Below, piece after piece: positions 37,849-47,069 of a DNA stretch of 64,000 nucleotides. This stretch comes from JANXSS01 sp040385645. Its GTDB lineage: Bacteria; Pseudomonadota; Gammaproteobacteria; Burkholderiales; Burkholderiaceae_D. The stretch lies in contig JAZKGZ010000004.1 in NCBI GenBank assembly GCA_040385645.1, positions 307,436 through 371,435 on the forward strand, given 5' to 3'. The notes beneath the pieces were generated by a model, which saw only the letters and a list, made by a program, of their open reading frames with translations, was not told where the DNA came from and searched no databases. The translations under genes and the position numbers were made by a program. The number at the start of each line of letters is the position of its first letter. Position 1 is the first letter of the stretch.

Positions 37849-39024
37849 TTAATTCATCACATTCAATTCTTCGGTGCGCCGCGGCGGATAGGTTTCCCAT
37901 TGGCTGCAACCGGGGCATTGCCAATAATACTGGCGTGCCTTAAAACCGCAGCGGCCACACTGATATCGCGCCAGCTTTTGTGTATAGCCATGTACCAGAT
38001 TCTTGACTACCAAGAGCTCCGGCCGCCTCTCCGGTGACGCCCCCATCAGACGCGCCTCGAGTAGCTTGTCCAGGCCCAGCAGCGTCGGCATACGTCGCAA
38101 CTCGTCGCTGACGAGCTGATTAGCGGCGTCTACCCCCTCGAGCTCGAGCACGACTTTAAAAACCACCTCCAGCAGGTCGATCGACGACGTCTCCGCCAGA
38201 TAGGCGCGGCACAAACTCAATCCTTCCTGCGGCCTGCCGACGGCACGATAACCATCCATCAGCCGCGTCGCCACCAGGGCGACATGGGGCACACTCTGCT
38301 GCTCCACCCGACGCCAGGCCATCAGCGCTGCCTCGATATCGCCCTTGGCCAGATAGGCATCGCCTGTCAGCATGGTCGAGCGCACGTTTTTACGGTCGGC
38401 TGCAACGGCTTTTTCCAGCATTTCCAGAGCAGCATCGGCGTGGGTATGCACCAGCGCGTCTTGTGCCAATTCGCAGTAGAACTGCGCAATTTCTTTCTGC
38501 CTGCCACCGGCACCGGAGGCTTGCAATGCCTGGGCCGCTTCGATGGCGCGCGTCCACTCTTTCTCGCGCTGATAGATTTCCAGCAAGGCGCGCTGCGCCT
38601 GGGCGCTGTATTGCGAGTTCAGCAGCAGATTGAAGGTTTCTTCGGCACGATCCAGCAAACCGGCTTTAAGGTAATCCTGACCAAGCTCGTATTGGGCATG
38701 TACCTGGTGCTCAAGCGGCAGATCGGGGCGCGCCAGCAGATTTTGATGCACACGAATGGCGCGCTCGGTTTCGCCGCGACGCCTGAAAAGGTTACCTAGC
38801 GCGAAGTGCAACTCGGCGGTTTCCGGGTCGAGCTTGACGATTTCGATGAATGCATCGATTGCCTTGTCCGGCTGATCGTTGAGCAGAAAATTCAAGCCTT
38901 TGAAGTAACCCTTCGGTAAGCTGCGCGACTCCGATACCAGTTGCCTGATATCGACACGCGCAGCGATCCAGCCGAGCCCGAAAAAGATCGGTATGCCTAA
39001 CAGCCACCAGGTTTCAAATTCCAT
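37849..39024 (-). CDS. lapB: Lipopolysaccharide assembly protein B
   Basis: LapB is an inner-membrane-anchored TPR protein that links LPS synthesis and transport and controls LpxC proteolysis. The 391-residue protein has an N-terminal membrane helix (WWLLGIPIFFGLGWIAA), a series of TPR helices such as ALGNLFRRRGETERAIRVHQ, and a C-terminal rubredoxin-like zinc knuckle with CGRC and CPGC (near 364-383). All LapB hallmarks are present. It sits between lapA and rfaE1, both on the same strand. Confidence 0.94.
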   Translation of the reverse strand: MEFETWWLLGIPIFFGLGWIAARVDIRQLVSESRSLPKGYFKGLNFLLNDQPDKAIDAFIEIVKLDPETAELHFALGNLFRRRGETERAIRVHQNLLARPDLPLEHQVHAQYELGQDYLKAGLLDRAEETFNLLLNSQYSAQAQRALLEIYQREKEWTRAIEAAQALQASGAGGRQKEIAQFYCELAQDALVHTHADAALEMLEKAVAADRKNVRSTMLTGDAYLAKGDIEAALMAWRRVEQQSVPHVALVATRLMDGYRAVGRPQEGLSLCRAYLAETSSIDLLEVVFKVVLELEGVDAANQLVSDELRRMPTLLGLDKLLEARLMGASPERRPELLVVKNLVHGYTQKLARYQCGRCGFKARQYYWQCPGCSQWETYPPRRTEELNVMN

Positions 39025-39075
39025 TTGCGCTACACCACCGGCTCATGCCACCCACCGCATTCAGTTTGCGTGGTC

Positions 39076-39387
39076 TCACAAGGTCAACCCGTCCGCGCTT
39101 GGTGCCCGTGCGCGTAGTAAGGCCTGATTGGCCTGTTCCTGCTCCATTACACCAAGTTGTTTTTTATACCGGGTCACATCGCGTCGATGTCGAAATACAG
39201 TTGGCATCATCGCTAGCACACCAAATACGGCACCCGTAGCAAAAAAGCCGAGTAGCAGTATCACCAACGGGCCACGCAATTCATAACCAAGGAAAAAACT
39301 CAACACGGCTTCCTGTGTGTTTTTCAGGGCAAAACCGAAGAAAACGACGAAGATAACTGCGGCAACTACTCGAATTAGTAATTTCAT
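39076..39387 (-). CDS. lapA: Lipopolysaccharide assembly protein A (DUF1049)
   Basis: The 103-residue protein has two membrane segments (about 5-20 and 42-62) separated by FGFALKNTQEAVLSFFLGYELRGP. A charged coiled tail HRRDVTRYKKQLGVMEQE follows. This is the DUF1049/LapA layout, and lapA-lapB adjacency supports it. Its upstream region holds a degenerate repeat and the ihfB terminator. Confidence 0.92.
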   Translation of the reverse strand: MKLLIRVVAAVIFVVFFGFALKNTQEAVLSFFLGYELRGPLVILLLGFFATGAVFGVLAMMPTVFRHRRDVTRYKKQLGVMEQEQANQALLRARAPSADGLTL

Positions 39388-39422
39388 CGTTATTGTCCTA
39401 AGAGCGGGGAAGCTTAAAAATA

Positions 39423-39513
39423 CGGCGTCCCAAAATGCAGTGCTTTAATGGCGCAGCATCTTAAAAGTGCGGTGTTAAAGCCAGTGTTCTGCGAATGCAG
39501 CGTTCCAAGAATG
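39423..39513. repeat. Degenerate tandem repeat between lapA and ihfB
   Basis: Six or so imperfect copies of a 13-18 base unit with consensus GCRGYRTYYYAARAAT follow each other. Examples are GGCGTCCCAAAAT, GCAGTGCTTTAATG, GCAGCATCTTAAAAGT, GCGGTGTTAAAGC and GCAGCGTTCCAAGAAT. The nearby ihfB terminator arm GGCATCCAAAGAT resembles another copy. It lies upstream of lapA on the minus strand. The function is unknown, and it may be decayed or slippage-derived DNA. Confidence 0.5.
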
Positions 39514-39541
39514 CTTTCTGCAGGCAGCCAAATTGTACGTT

Positions 39542-39569
39542 AAAAAAAACGGCATCCAAAGATGCCGTT
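39542..39569 (-). terminator. Rho-independent terminator after ihfB
   Basis: On the minus strand AACGGCATC and GATGCCGTT form a 9-base-pair stem with a 4-base loop, followed by a T-run of eight (A-run 39542-39549 on the plus strand). It lies 53 bases after the ihfB stop and precedes lapA, so lapA-lapB-rfaE1 probably has its own promoter. Confidence 0.85.
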
Positions 39570-39621
39570 CATGTGGCGATACCCCGCCGATATTGCATTC
39601 CACTGCAATCAACCGTTTCGA

Positions 39622-39927
39622 TCAATCGTTTTGAATCGGTTGCCCCACCATGGCATCGACCCGCTCACGCAGATCTTTACCAGGCTTGAAATGCGGCACC
39701 CGTTTTTCAGGCACCATCACTTTTTCACCCGATTTCGGGTTTCGCCCGATGCGGGGCGGACGACTGTTCAGAGCAAAGCTGCCGAAGCCCCGAATTTCGA
39801 TACGCTGCCCGCCTGCGAGTGCTGCGATCATTGCATCGAGAATCGTCTTGACAGCGTAATCCGCATCTTTGGCTACCAGCTGCGGGTATCGCTCGGCGAG
39901 CAACGCAATCAATTCCGACTTTGTCAT
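39622..39927 (-). CDS. ihfB: Integration host factor beta subunit
   Basis: IHF is a DNA-bending heterodimer in the nucleoid. The 101-residue protein starts MTKSELIALLAERYPQL and has the DNA-intercalating arm RIEIRGFGSFALNSRPPRIGRNPKSG with the key Pro. It is the usual neighbour of rpsA. The ATG at 39927 is chosen; an upstream TTG at 39939 would sit directly on the AAGGG ribosome site. Confidence 0.96.
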   Translation of the reverse strand: MTKSELIALLAERYPQLVAKDADYAVKTILDAMIAALAGGQRIEIRGFGSFALNSRPPRIGRNPKSGEKVMVPEKRVPHFKPGKDLRERVDAMVGQPIQND

Positions 39928-39979
39928 GTACAGGTACAACCCTTATCAGTGAAACCCGTTCGATCTAACCCAAAGATGC

Positions 39980-41701
39980 TTAGCTCTTGTTATCGAGCTT
40001 CGCTTTCAGCAATGCACCGAGGCTAGTCGTACCCGAGGCGATATTCGATTCCGACGCGGTCGATATCTTCTGCATCGCTTCCTGCGTGTCGGCGCTATCC
40101 TTGGCCTTGATCGACAACTGGATGCCACGTGCCTTGCGGTCGATATTGAGAACCATCGTTTCGATGGAATCGCCGACCTTCAAATGCGTTCCGGCATCCT
40201 CGACCTTGTCGCGGGAAATTTCAGAGGCGCGCAGATAACCTTCGACTTCTTCCGACAATTGAATCACGGCACCCTTTGGCTCGACCGACTTGACCACGCC
40301 CGTTACCAGCGAACCTTTATCGTTCATGGCAGCGAAATTGTTGAATGGATCGCCTTCGAGTTGCTTGACACCCAACGACACGCGCTCACGCTCGACATCG
40401 ATCGCCAACACGATGGCTTCCAGATCGTCACCCTTCTTAAACCGGCGGACCGCCTCCTCACCGGTTTCCGTCCACGACAAATCCGACAAATGCACCAAGC
40501 CGTCGATGTTGCCGGCCAAACCGATGAAGACACCGAAATCGGTGATCGATTTGATGGCACCGCTAACCTTGTCACCCTTCTTGTGGGTGATGGCAAAATC
40601 GTCCCATGGGTTTGCTTTGCATTGCTTCATGCCCAAGCTGATACGGCGGCGTTCTTCGTCGATTTCCAAAACCATGACTTCGACTTCATCGCCCAGTTGC
40701 ACGACCTTGTTCGGTGCCACGTTTTTGTTAGTCCAATCCATTTCGGATACGTGTACCAGACCTTCGATGCCCTGCTCGACTTCGACGAATGCGCCGTAAT
40801 CGGTGAGGTTGGTGACCTTGCCAAACAGACGGGTGCTTTGCGGATAACGACGTGACAGACCTGTCCACGGATCGTCGCCCAACTGTTTGACGCCTAGCGA
40901 GACGCGATTCTTTTCCTGATCGTACTTTAAGACCTTGGCCGTGATTTCCTGGCCAACCGTCAATACTTCCGACGGATGACGCACGCGGCGCCATGCCAGA
41001 TCGGTGATGTGCAACAGACCGTCGATGCCGCCCAGGTCGACGAATGCGCCATAGTCGGTGATGTTTTTGACGACGCCGGTCACGACCGTACCTTCGCGCA
41101 GCGTTTCCATCAGCTTTTGACGCTCTTCGCCCATCGATGCTTCGATAACCGCGCGGCGCGACAACACGACGTTGTTACGCTTGCGATCGAGCTTGATGAC
41201 TTTGAATTCCAGCGTTTTGCCTTCGAACGGCGTGGTGTCTTTGACCGGACGCGTATCGACCAGGGAACCCGGCAGGAAGGCACGAATGCCGTTTGTCAAA
41301 ACGGTCAAACCGCCTTTGACCTTGCCGTTGACGGTACCGATGACGATCTCGCCGGACTCCATCGCTTTTTCGAGCGAGAGCCACGATGCCAGACGCTTGG
41401 CCTTGTCACGCGACAAAATGGTGTCGCCGAAACCGTTTTCTAACGATTCGATGGCAACCGAGATGAAGTCACCGACATTGACTTCCAGCTCGCCGTTGTC
41501 GTTCTTAAATTCTTCGATCGGGATAAATGCTTCGGACTTCAAGCCGGCGTTGACGATCACAAAATTGTGGTCAAGGCGTACGACTTCGGCCGAAATGACT
41601 TCGCCCATGCGCATGTCCTGGCGCGACAGCGATTCTTCAAAAAGCGCTGCAAAACTTTCCATACCAAGTTCAGATTCTGGGGAGGTGGCAACAGTTGACA
41701 T
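39980..41701 (-). CDS. rpsA: 30S ribosomal protein S1
   Basis: The 573-residue protein has six S1 (OB-fold) domains. The recurring motif is GVVKNITDYGAFVDLGGIDG, GKVTNLTDYGAFVEV, GAIKSITDFGVFIGL and GVVKSVEPKGAVIQL. It tethers mRNA to the small ribosomal subunit. The N-terminus MSTVATSPESELGMESFAALFEESL is typical of Burkholderiales. It sits between cmk and ihfB in the conserved order cmk-rpsA-ihfB. Confidence 0.98.
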   Translation of the reverse strand: MSTVATSPESELGMESFAALFEESLSRQDMRMGEVISAEVVRLDHNFVIVNAGLKSEAFIPIEEFKNDNGELEVNVGDFISVAIESLENGFGDTILSRDKAKRLASWLSLEKAMESGEIVIGTVNGKVKGGLTVLTNGIRAFLPGSLVDTRPVKDTTPFEGKTLEFKVIKLDRKRNNVVLSRRAVIEASMGEERQKLMETLREGTVVTGVVKNITDYGAFVDLGGIDGLLHITDLAWRRVRHPSEVLTVGQEITAKVLKYDQEKNRVSLGVKQLGDDPWTGLSRRYPQSTRLFGKVTNLTDYGAFVEVEQGIEGLVHVSEMDWTNKNVAPNKVVQLGDEVEVMVLEIDEERRRISLGMKQCKANPWDDFAITHKKGDKVSGAIKSITDFGVFIGLAGNIDGLVHLSDLSWTETGEEAVRRFKKGDDLEAIVLAIDVERERVSLGVKQLEGDPFNNFAAMNDKGSLVTGVVKSVEPKGAVIQLSEEVEGYLRASEISRDKVEDAGTHLKVGDSIETMVLNIDRKARGIQLSIKAKDSADTQEAMQKISTASESNIASGTTSLGALLKAKLDNKS

Positions 41702-41807
41702 AGTTTAAGAGTTTGCTAAGGTTGGCCGATTTCGGTTGTGAATCCTGTGTAACGTATAAAAGCAAACGCGCAAAGGAACCGATAAAGGGTAAGGTTAAGT
41801 TGAATCT

Positions 41808-41835
41808 AAAAACGCCGGCCGGGCGGCAAGCCCGG
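41808..41835 (-). terminator. Possible weak terminator between cmk and rpsA
   Basis: On the minus strand CCGGGC and GCCCGG make a 6-base-pair GC-rich stem around a 5-base loop, followed after six more bases by a run of five Ts. The gap to the T-run makes it a weak candidate. A separate rpsA promoter in the 150-base interval is likely. Confidence 0.4.
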
Positions 41836-41851
41836 ACCGACAACGAAAGTT

Positions 41852-42526
41852 TCAGTGCGACTTTTTAATCGCTCCGTACCAGCCGAGCACCCGTTGTACC
41901 GCTTCTTCAGCGGTAATCTCGGATGTATCCAGCAAATACGCGCCCTCGGCCGGCTTGAGTGGTGCAATTGCGCGGTTGGCGTCACGCGCATCCCGCTCGC
42001 TCAAATCTTTTCGAAGGTCGTCTATCGTAGCAGAAAAACCCTTGTCAATCAATTGCTTATGCCGTCGTTGCGCACGCGCCTCGACACTTGCTGTGAGAAA
42101 CACTTTTAGCGGTGCGTGGGGGAACAGCACCGTTCCCATGTCGCGGCCATCGGCGACCAGCCCGGGGGTAGCGCGGAATCGCAGCTGCAGCCCGTACAGC
42201 GCCTGGCGCAATGCCGGCAAAGCGGCAATTTTGGAGGCAGCGTTGCCGACTGCCTCCGCGCGGATGGCATGTGAAACATCTTCATGACCGAGCAACACAT
42301 GCTCACCTTGGAATGCGCACGGCAGATCGGCTGCCAGCTTGGCCAGCGCGTGCTCGTCCGTCAGGCCGATATCTTTGCGCAAGGCATTCAGAGCAGTAAG
42401 GCGGTAGAGGGCACCGGAGTCGAGGTAATGAAAGCCGAGCGAGCGTGCTACTTTCTGCGCAACGGTACCCTTGCCCGAGGCCGTAGGGCCATCGATCGTG
42501 ATCACGGGAATTTCATTATGCGGCAT
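41852..42526 (-). CDS. cmk: Cytidylate kinase
   Basis: Cmk phosphorylates CMP and dCMP. The 224-residue protein has the P-loop GPTASGKGT (13-21), followed by FHYLDSGALYR, GRDMGTVLFP and a lid segment KDLSERDARDANRAIAPLKPA. The ATG at 42526 lies within the last 11 bases of aroA, and a second in-frame ATG nine bases upstream is possible. The overlap implies coupling to aroA. Confidence 0.95.
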   Translation of the reverse strand: MPHNEIPVITIDGPTASGKGTVAQKVARSLGFHYLDSGALYRLTALNALRKDIGLTDEHALAKLAADLPCAFQGEHVLLGHEDVSHAIRAEAVGNAASKIAALPALRQALYGLQLRFRATPGLVADGRDMGTVLFPHAPLKVFLTASVEARAQRRHKQLIDKGFSATIDDLRKDLSERDARDANRAIAPLKPAEGAYLLDTSEITAEEAVQRVLGWYGAIKKSH

Positions 42527-43862
42527 GGCTGGCATCTGTAATGGCGGCAAACCGCTCGAAATATTCAGGAAAAGTCTTGGCGACGCATTGCGGGTCGTTG
42601 ATGCGAATGCGGGCACCCTTGCGCCTGGCACCGTCCAACGATGCCAGCGAAAAGCACATAGCCATGCGGTGGTCGTCATAGGTATCGATAGCGGCAGGGG
42701 TCAACTGGGCCGGCGGCATAATACGCAGATAGTCGGCTCCCTCTTCAACCTCCGCACCGAGCTTGCGCAACTCGGTGGCCATCGCGGCAAGCCGGTCGGT
42801 TTCCTTGACCCGCCAGCTGCCGATGTTGCGCAGTGTACTGGCACCTTCGGCATACAACGCCATCACAGCGACGGTCATGGCAGCGTCCGGTATGTGATTG
42901 AAATCGGCATCGATGGCACGCAACATACCGGTGCCGCCACATTCAATCCAGTTCTCACCTATGCTGACGCTAGCCCCCATCTGACGCAACGCATCGACGA
43001 AGCGCACGTCGCCCTGAATGCTGCCCTGCCCTACCCCGTGTACGCGAACCGGCCCACCGGAGATCGCGCCAGCTGCCAAAAAGTACGAAGCGGAGGAGGC
43101 ATCGCCTTCTACCTGGATTCGACCAGGACTACGATAACGCTGGCCTGGAAGAATGGTAAAAGATTGCCAATCTTCCTGCCTCACCGTCACGCCAAAACGC
43201 GCCATCAAGTTGAGCGTAATTTCAATATAGGGGCGTGATATCAGGTCACCGACCACGTCGATGTGTACGGGAGTGGGATTGGTAGCGACCATCAACGGGG
43301 CGGCCATCAAGAGTGCCGTCAAAAACTGACTGGAAACATTGCCGCGCACACGAATACGGTGGCCGTCGATCTGTCCACGCTGGATATGCAGAGGTGGAAA
43401 TCCGGCATTGCCCGTATAGGTGATGCGGGCACCGATGGCGTTGAGGGCATCGACCAGATCGCCGATGGGACGCTCATGCATCCGAGATACGCCGTGAAGC
43501 GTGTAATCGCCGCCCATGACGGCGAGCACGGCACTCAACGGCCTAATCGCGGTGCCGGCGTTGCCCATGAAAAGGTCGGCCTGATGCATCGGGAAACGCC
43601 CGGATACCCCGTGGACGGTGTAATCCTGCCCTAACCCAGCCTCGAGTGCATGCTGGGTCCATAGGACACCCAGTTTCTGCAGCGCCATCAGCATCACGTG
43701 CGTATCGTCGGAGGCGAGCAAGTCGGCGATGTCGGTATCGCCATCGGCAAGGGCCGCCAGCAGCAAGATGCGATTAGAAATGCTTTTGGAACCCGGAAGC
43801 TGCACGCTGCCCGCCGCGCGCGAAGCCGGTGCAATATCCAGAAAACGGGGAAAACGTTTCAT
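42516..43862 (-). CDS. aroA: 3-phosphoshikimate 1-carboxyvinyltransferase (EPSP synthase)
   Basis: AroA condenses shikimate-3-phosphate with PEP in aromatic amino acid synthesis. The 448-residue protein has LPGSKSISNRILLLAAL, the class I active-site segment MGNAGTAIRPLSAVL, RVRGNVSSQFLTALLMA and DYLRIMPPAQL...DTYDDHRMAM. All features point to the glyphosate-sensitive class I type. It overlaps tyrA by one base (TAATG) and cmk by 11 bases. Confidence 0.97.
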   Translation of the reverse strand: MKRFPRFLDIAPASRAAGSVQLPGSKSISNRILLLAALADGDTDIADLLASDDTHVMLMALQKLGVLWTQHALEAGLGQDYTVHGVSGRFPMHQADLFMGNAGTAIRPLSAVLAVMGGDYTLHGVSRMHERPIGDLVDALNAIGARITYTGNAGFPPLHIQRGQIDGHRIRVRGNVSSQFLTALLMAAPLMVATNPTPVHIDVVGDLISRPYIEITLNLMARFGVTVRQEDWQSFTILPGQRYRSPGRIQVEGDASSASYFLAAGAISGGPVRVHGVGQGSIQGDVRFVDALRQMGASVSIGENWIECGGTGMLRAIDADFNHIPDAAMTVAVMALYAEGASTLRNIGSWRVKETDRLAAMATELRKLGAEVEEGADYLRIMPPAQLTPAAIDTYDDHRMAMCFSLASLDGARRKGARIRINDPQCVAKTFPEYFERFAAITDASHAA

Positions 43863-44770
43863 TAATCACCACCTGTCTTGGGCGGCCGCTCGATTGACTC
43901 GATCGCACTCAGCCAGTCCTGACGCGCCCGTTGAGCGTTGGCGAAAATTGCCTGCAGGCCTGCGCCATCGCCGGCTGTCAACATCTTTTTAAGTCTGGCA
44001 AGTTGCGTGCCATAGGTATCGATCTCCTGCAACAATGCGGTACTGTTTGCCAACGCGATGTCGCGCCACATTTCCGGCGACGAGCCGGCAATCCGTGTGA
44101 AATCGCGAAACCCACTGGCGGCAAACGCAAATAGCGACGCTGCATCGGGCGCATGGTCGATCTGGTCGACCAGTGCGTATGCCAGCACGTGCGGCAAATG
44201 GCTGACGGCTGCAAAAATTCGATCGTGCTGCGGTGCCGACAACGTGTGCACGGCAGCACCGCATAATTCCCAAGCGGTCGCAACGGTAGCGATCGTGGTT
44301 GACTGGTTTTCCGGGAGCGGGGTCAGCACTACTTTTTTACCGACATACAAATCCGCCAGCGCTGCATCGGGACCGTTGGCTTCACGCCCGGCGATTGGAT
44401 GCCCAGGCACGAACTGCGCGATTTTCGAGCCGAGCATTGTGCGTGCCGTAGCGGCGACATCTGTTTTCGTGCTACCGGCGTCTGTTACCACCGTTCCAGG
44501 TTGCAGATGCGGTGCGATCGCTACCAGGATCGAACCCGTTTGCGCGACCGGCGCGGCGATGAGCACCAGTTGAGCATCCTGCACGGCTTCCGCAAGTGAG
44601 CTTGCTGCATGATCGACGATACCCAGCTGCAATGCCCTATCAAGCACCGAGGCTGTGCGCTCTACACCCACGACTTGACGCACAGCGCCGATGCGCTTCA
44701 ACGACAATGCAAACGAGCCGCCGATCAACCCGACACCGATAACGGCGATCTTGTCGAAGGTAGGCGTCAT
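43862..44770 (-). CDS. tyrA: Prephenate dehydrogenase
   Basis: TyrA converts prephenate to 4-hydroxyphenylpyruvate, on the way to tyrosine. The 302-residue protein has the nucleotide fold IAVIGVGLIGGSFALSLK (GxGxxG at 12-17), DAGSTKTDV, VPGHPIAGREANGPDAA and AVSHLPHVLAYALV, typical of the family. The ATG at 44770 overlaps the hisC stop (ATGA). A possible upstream extension to 44851 lies inside hisC and is not supported. Confidence 0.95.
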   Translation of the reverse strand: MTPTFDKIAVIGVGLIGGSFALSLKRIGAVRQVVGVERTASVLDRALQLGIVDHAASSLAEAVQDAQLVLIAAPVAQTGSILVAIAPHLQPGTVVTDAGSTKTDVAATARTMLGSKIAQFVPGHPIAGREANGPDAALADLYVGKKVVLTPLPENQSTTIATVATAWELCGAAVHTLSAPQHDRIFAAVSHLPHVLAYALVDQIDHAPDAASLFAFAASGFRDFTRIAGSSPEMWRDIALANSTALLQEIDTYGTQLARLKKMLTAGDGAGLQAIFANAQRARQDWLSAIESIERPPKTGGD

Positions 44771-45882
44771 GCCGCTGGTGCCAATGCCCGTTCCAGCGCA
44801 CCTAGAAAAGCGGCATTTTCTTGTGGCAAACCGATCGATACGCGGATCCATTGCGGCAGACCGTAGTTGCCGACCGGACGCACGATCACGCCCTGCTTCA
44901 AAAGCGCCAGATTGATGCGCGCACCGGCCTCGTTGTCATCACCTACCCGCACCAACACGAAATTGCCGAACGAGGGCACGTATTCCAACCCCGCCAGATC
45001 GAATGCCTGAGTCAATTGCCGGTAACCCTGAGTATTTAACGCGGCGCTTCTCTGCAAAAAATCAGTGTCGGCCAATGCAGCGATCGCTGCGGCCTGTGCC
45101 ATGGAATTAACGTTGAACGGCTGGCGGATACGATTGAGCAAATCCGTGATTGCCGGCTGCGCGATACCGAACCCGACCCGCAGGCCGGCTAAGCCATACG
45201 CTTTCGACAGCGTGCGCGAAACCAGCAAATTAGGGAAGCGCCGCACCCAACCGATCGACTCATACTGCACTGTCGCCGGCAGATACTCGTTATAGGCTTC
45301 GTCCAACACCACGACCACCGTGGCTGGGACAAATTCTAAAAACGCTTCGATCGCCTCGGCTTTCAAAAATGTACCGGTGGGATTGTTAGGATTGGCGATA
45401 TAAATTAGCCGGGTATCAGGCGTAATCGCAGCAGCCATGGCATCGAGGTCGTGGCCGAAGGCCACCGTCGGTGTCACAACGGCACGGGCACCGACGGCTT
45501 GCGTAGCCAATGCATAAACCGCGAATGCATACTGCGAATAGATAATGGATTGACCGGGCTCCACTAGCGCCCTGGCGGCCAATTCCAGAATATCGTTACT
45601 GCCGTTGCCGAGCGTGATCCAGTCCGAAGCAATATCGTATTTTGCCGAAATCGCAGCTTTCAGCAAAAAGCCATTAGCGTCGGGATAACGGCCGATATCG
45701 GCCATCGCTGCCTGCATCGCCCGACGCGCGGATTCAGGCATGCCGAGCGGATTTTCGTTCGAAGCCAGTTTGACAATGGCGCTTTCGTCCAGCCCGAATT
45801 CTCGAGCGACTTCGGCAATCGGCTTGCCACCTTGATAGGGAGCCAATGCACGGACATATTCGGGACCAAACTGGAGCGACAT
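44767..45882 (-). CDS. hisC: Histidinol-phosphate/aromatic aminotransferase
   Basis: The 371-residue PLP enzyme has SNENPLGMP, GNGSNDILEL, ANPNNPTGTF, LDEAYNEY and the Schiff-base lysine Lys227 in SRTLSKAYG. The family covers HisC, and some members in this position also act on aromatic substrates. Between pheA and tyrA it could well serve phenylalanine/tyrosine synthesis, so the exact substrate is uncertain. The ATG at 45882 follows GGAA at suitable spacing. Confidence 0.9.
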   Translation of the reverse strand: MSLQFGPEYVRALAPYQGGKPIAEVAREFGLDESAIVKLASNENPLGMPESARRAMQAAMADIGRYPDANGFLLKAAISAKYDIASDWITLGNGSNDILELAARALVEPGQSIIYSQYAFAVYALATQAVGARAVVTPTVAFGHDLDAMAAAITPDTRLIYIANPNNPTGTFLKAEAIEAFLEFVPATVVVVLDEAYNEYLPATVQYESIGWVRRFPNLLVSRTLSKAYGLAGLRVGFGIAQPAITDLLNRIRQPFNVNSMAQAAAIAALADTDFLQRSAALNTQGYRQLTQAFDLAGLEYVPSFGNFVLVRVGDDNEAGARINLALLKQGVIVRPVGNYGLPQWIRVSIGLPQENAAFLGALERALAPAA

Positions 45883-45995
45883 GATGGATTCCATATATTG
45901 CGAAAAAATAGCCGGACATTCACTGAAAATACGAACTGGCGGAAGCGCTACGCACTTATTCAGCACTTATTTAGCACTCACAAAGCAAGCACACA

Positions 45996-47069
45996 TTACG
46001 CACTCGCTGGATAAGAACCGAGTATTTTGAGAAAAGCCGCGTTCTGTTTTAGCTCGGCCAGGGCTTTGGCAACCTTTCCATCCTTGGCATGACCCTCGAC
46101 ATCGACGTAGAAGTAATATTCCCAAGTACCCATGCGTGCCGGACGCGATTCGAAGCGCGTCATGGAAACGCCGTTCGTGGCCAGCGGCGCAAGCAACGTA
46201 TGCACGGCACCAGCCTTGTTGGGCACTGACAATACCAGCGAGGTATGGTCCTGCCCGCTGGGTGCCGTCTGAAGACGACCTACGACGGCGAAACGCGTGC
46301 GGTTGTGTGGATCGTCCTGCACATGGGCATTGACGATCTGAAGGTTGTATCGCTGCCCTGCAAGCTCTCCGGCGATTGCAGCAATCTTCGGATCTTCGCT
46401 GGCCATGCGAGCCGCCTCACCGTTGGAGGCGACGGCTTGACGCTCGAGATTTGGAAAATGCTGGCTCAGCCATACCTGGCACTGGGCCAGCGCTTGCGAG
46501 TGCGCAGCCACCTGCGTGACGCCGGTCATCGAACCGCTACGTGTCATCAGGCTGTGATGCACTTGAATCGAGACTTCGCCGCTGATAGAGAGCGTCGTCT
46601 GCAGCAAGAGATCAAGGGTGCGGTTGATCGCACCTTCGGACGAATTTTCCACGGGTACCACGCCAAAATCGGCGGTACCGGCTTCAGCGGCACGAAACAC
46701 CGCATCGATCGATGCGCAAGGCAAGGTCTCGATTGCTCGCCCGAATTGACGGTAGACAGCCTGTTCGCTGAAAGTGCCGGCCGGGCCGAGATAGGCAACC
46801 GTTACACGCTTTTCCAATGCTCGACAGGCCGACATGATTTCTCTGAAAATCGTCTGCACGTCCCCGCTTTGCATCGGGCCGGGATTATCCTGCACTACCG
46901 CTTGCAACACTTGTGCTTCACGCTCCGGGCGAAACACCGGTGCATTGGTCTCAGCCTTGACATGCCCGACTTCCCGGGCAACCTGGGCACGCTCGTTAAG
47001 TAGTACCAGAATCCTAGCGTCGATGGCGTCGATACGCTCACGCAATGGCTGCAGTTTATTGTCGGTCAT
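45996..47069 (-). CDS. pheA: Bifunctional chorismate mutase / prephenate dehydratase (P-protein)
   Basis: The 357-residue protein combines an AroQ-type chorismate mutase (1 to about 90; LRERIDAIDARILVLLNERA) with a prephenate dehydratase domain (about 95-275; AYLGPAGTFSEQAVYRQFG, PVENSSEGAINRTLDLL, NRTRFAVVG). A C-terminal ACT regulatory domain follows, with MTRFESRPARMGTWEYYFYVD, through which phenylalanine inhibits the enzyme. It overlaps serC by four bases (ATGA). Confidence 0.96.
   Translation of the reverse strand: MTDNKLQPLRERIDAIDARILVLLNERAQVAREVGHVKAETNAPVFRPEREAQVLQAVVQDNPGPMQSGDVQTIFREIMSACRALEKRVTVAYLGPAGTFSEQAVYRQFGRAIETLPCASIDAVFRAAEAGTADFGVVPVENSSEGAINRTLDLLLQTTLSISGEVSIQVHHSLMTRSGSMTGVTQVAAHSQALAQCQVWLSQHFPNLERQAVASNGEAARMASEDPKIAAIAGELAGQRYNLQIVNAHVQDDPHNRTRFAVVGRLQTAPSGQDHTSLVLSVPNKAGAVHTLLAPLATNGVSMTRFESRPARMGTWEYYFYVDVEGHAKDGKVAKALAELKQNAAFLKILGSYPASA

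Noticed and set aside
39423..39513. CRISPR-like array
   Set aside because: Repeats are short, degenerate and without spacers of constant length; no cas genes are present.
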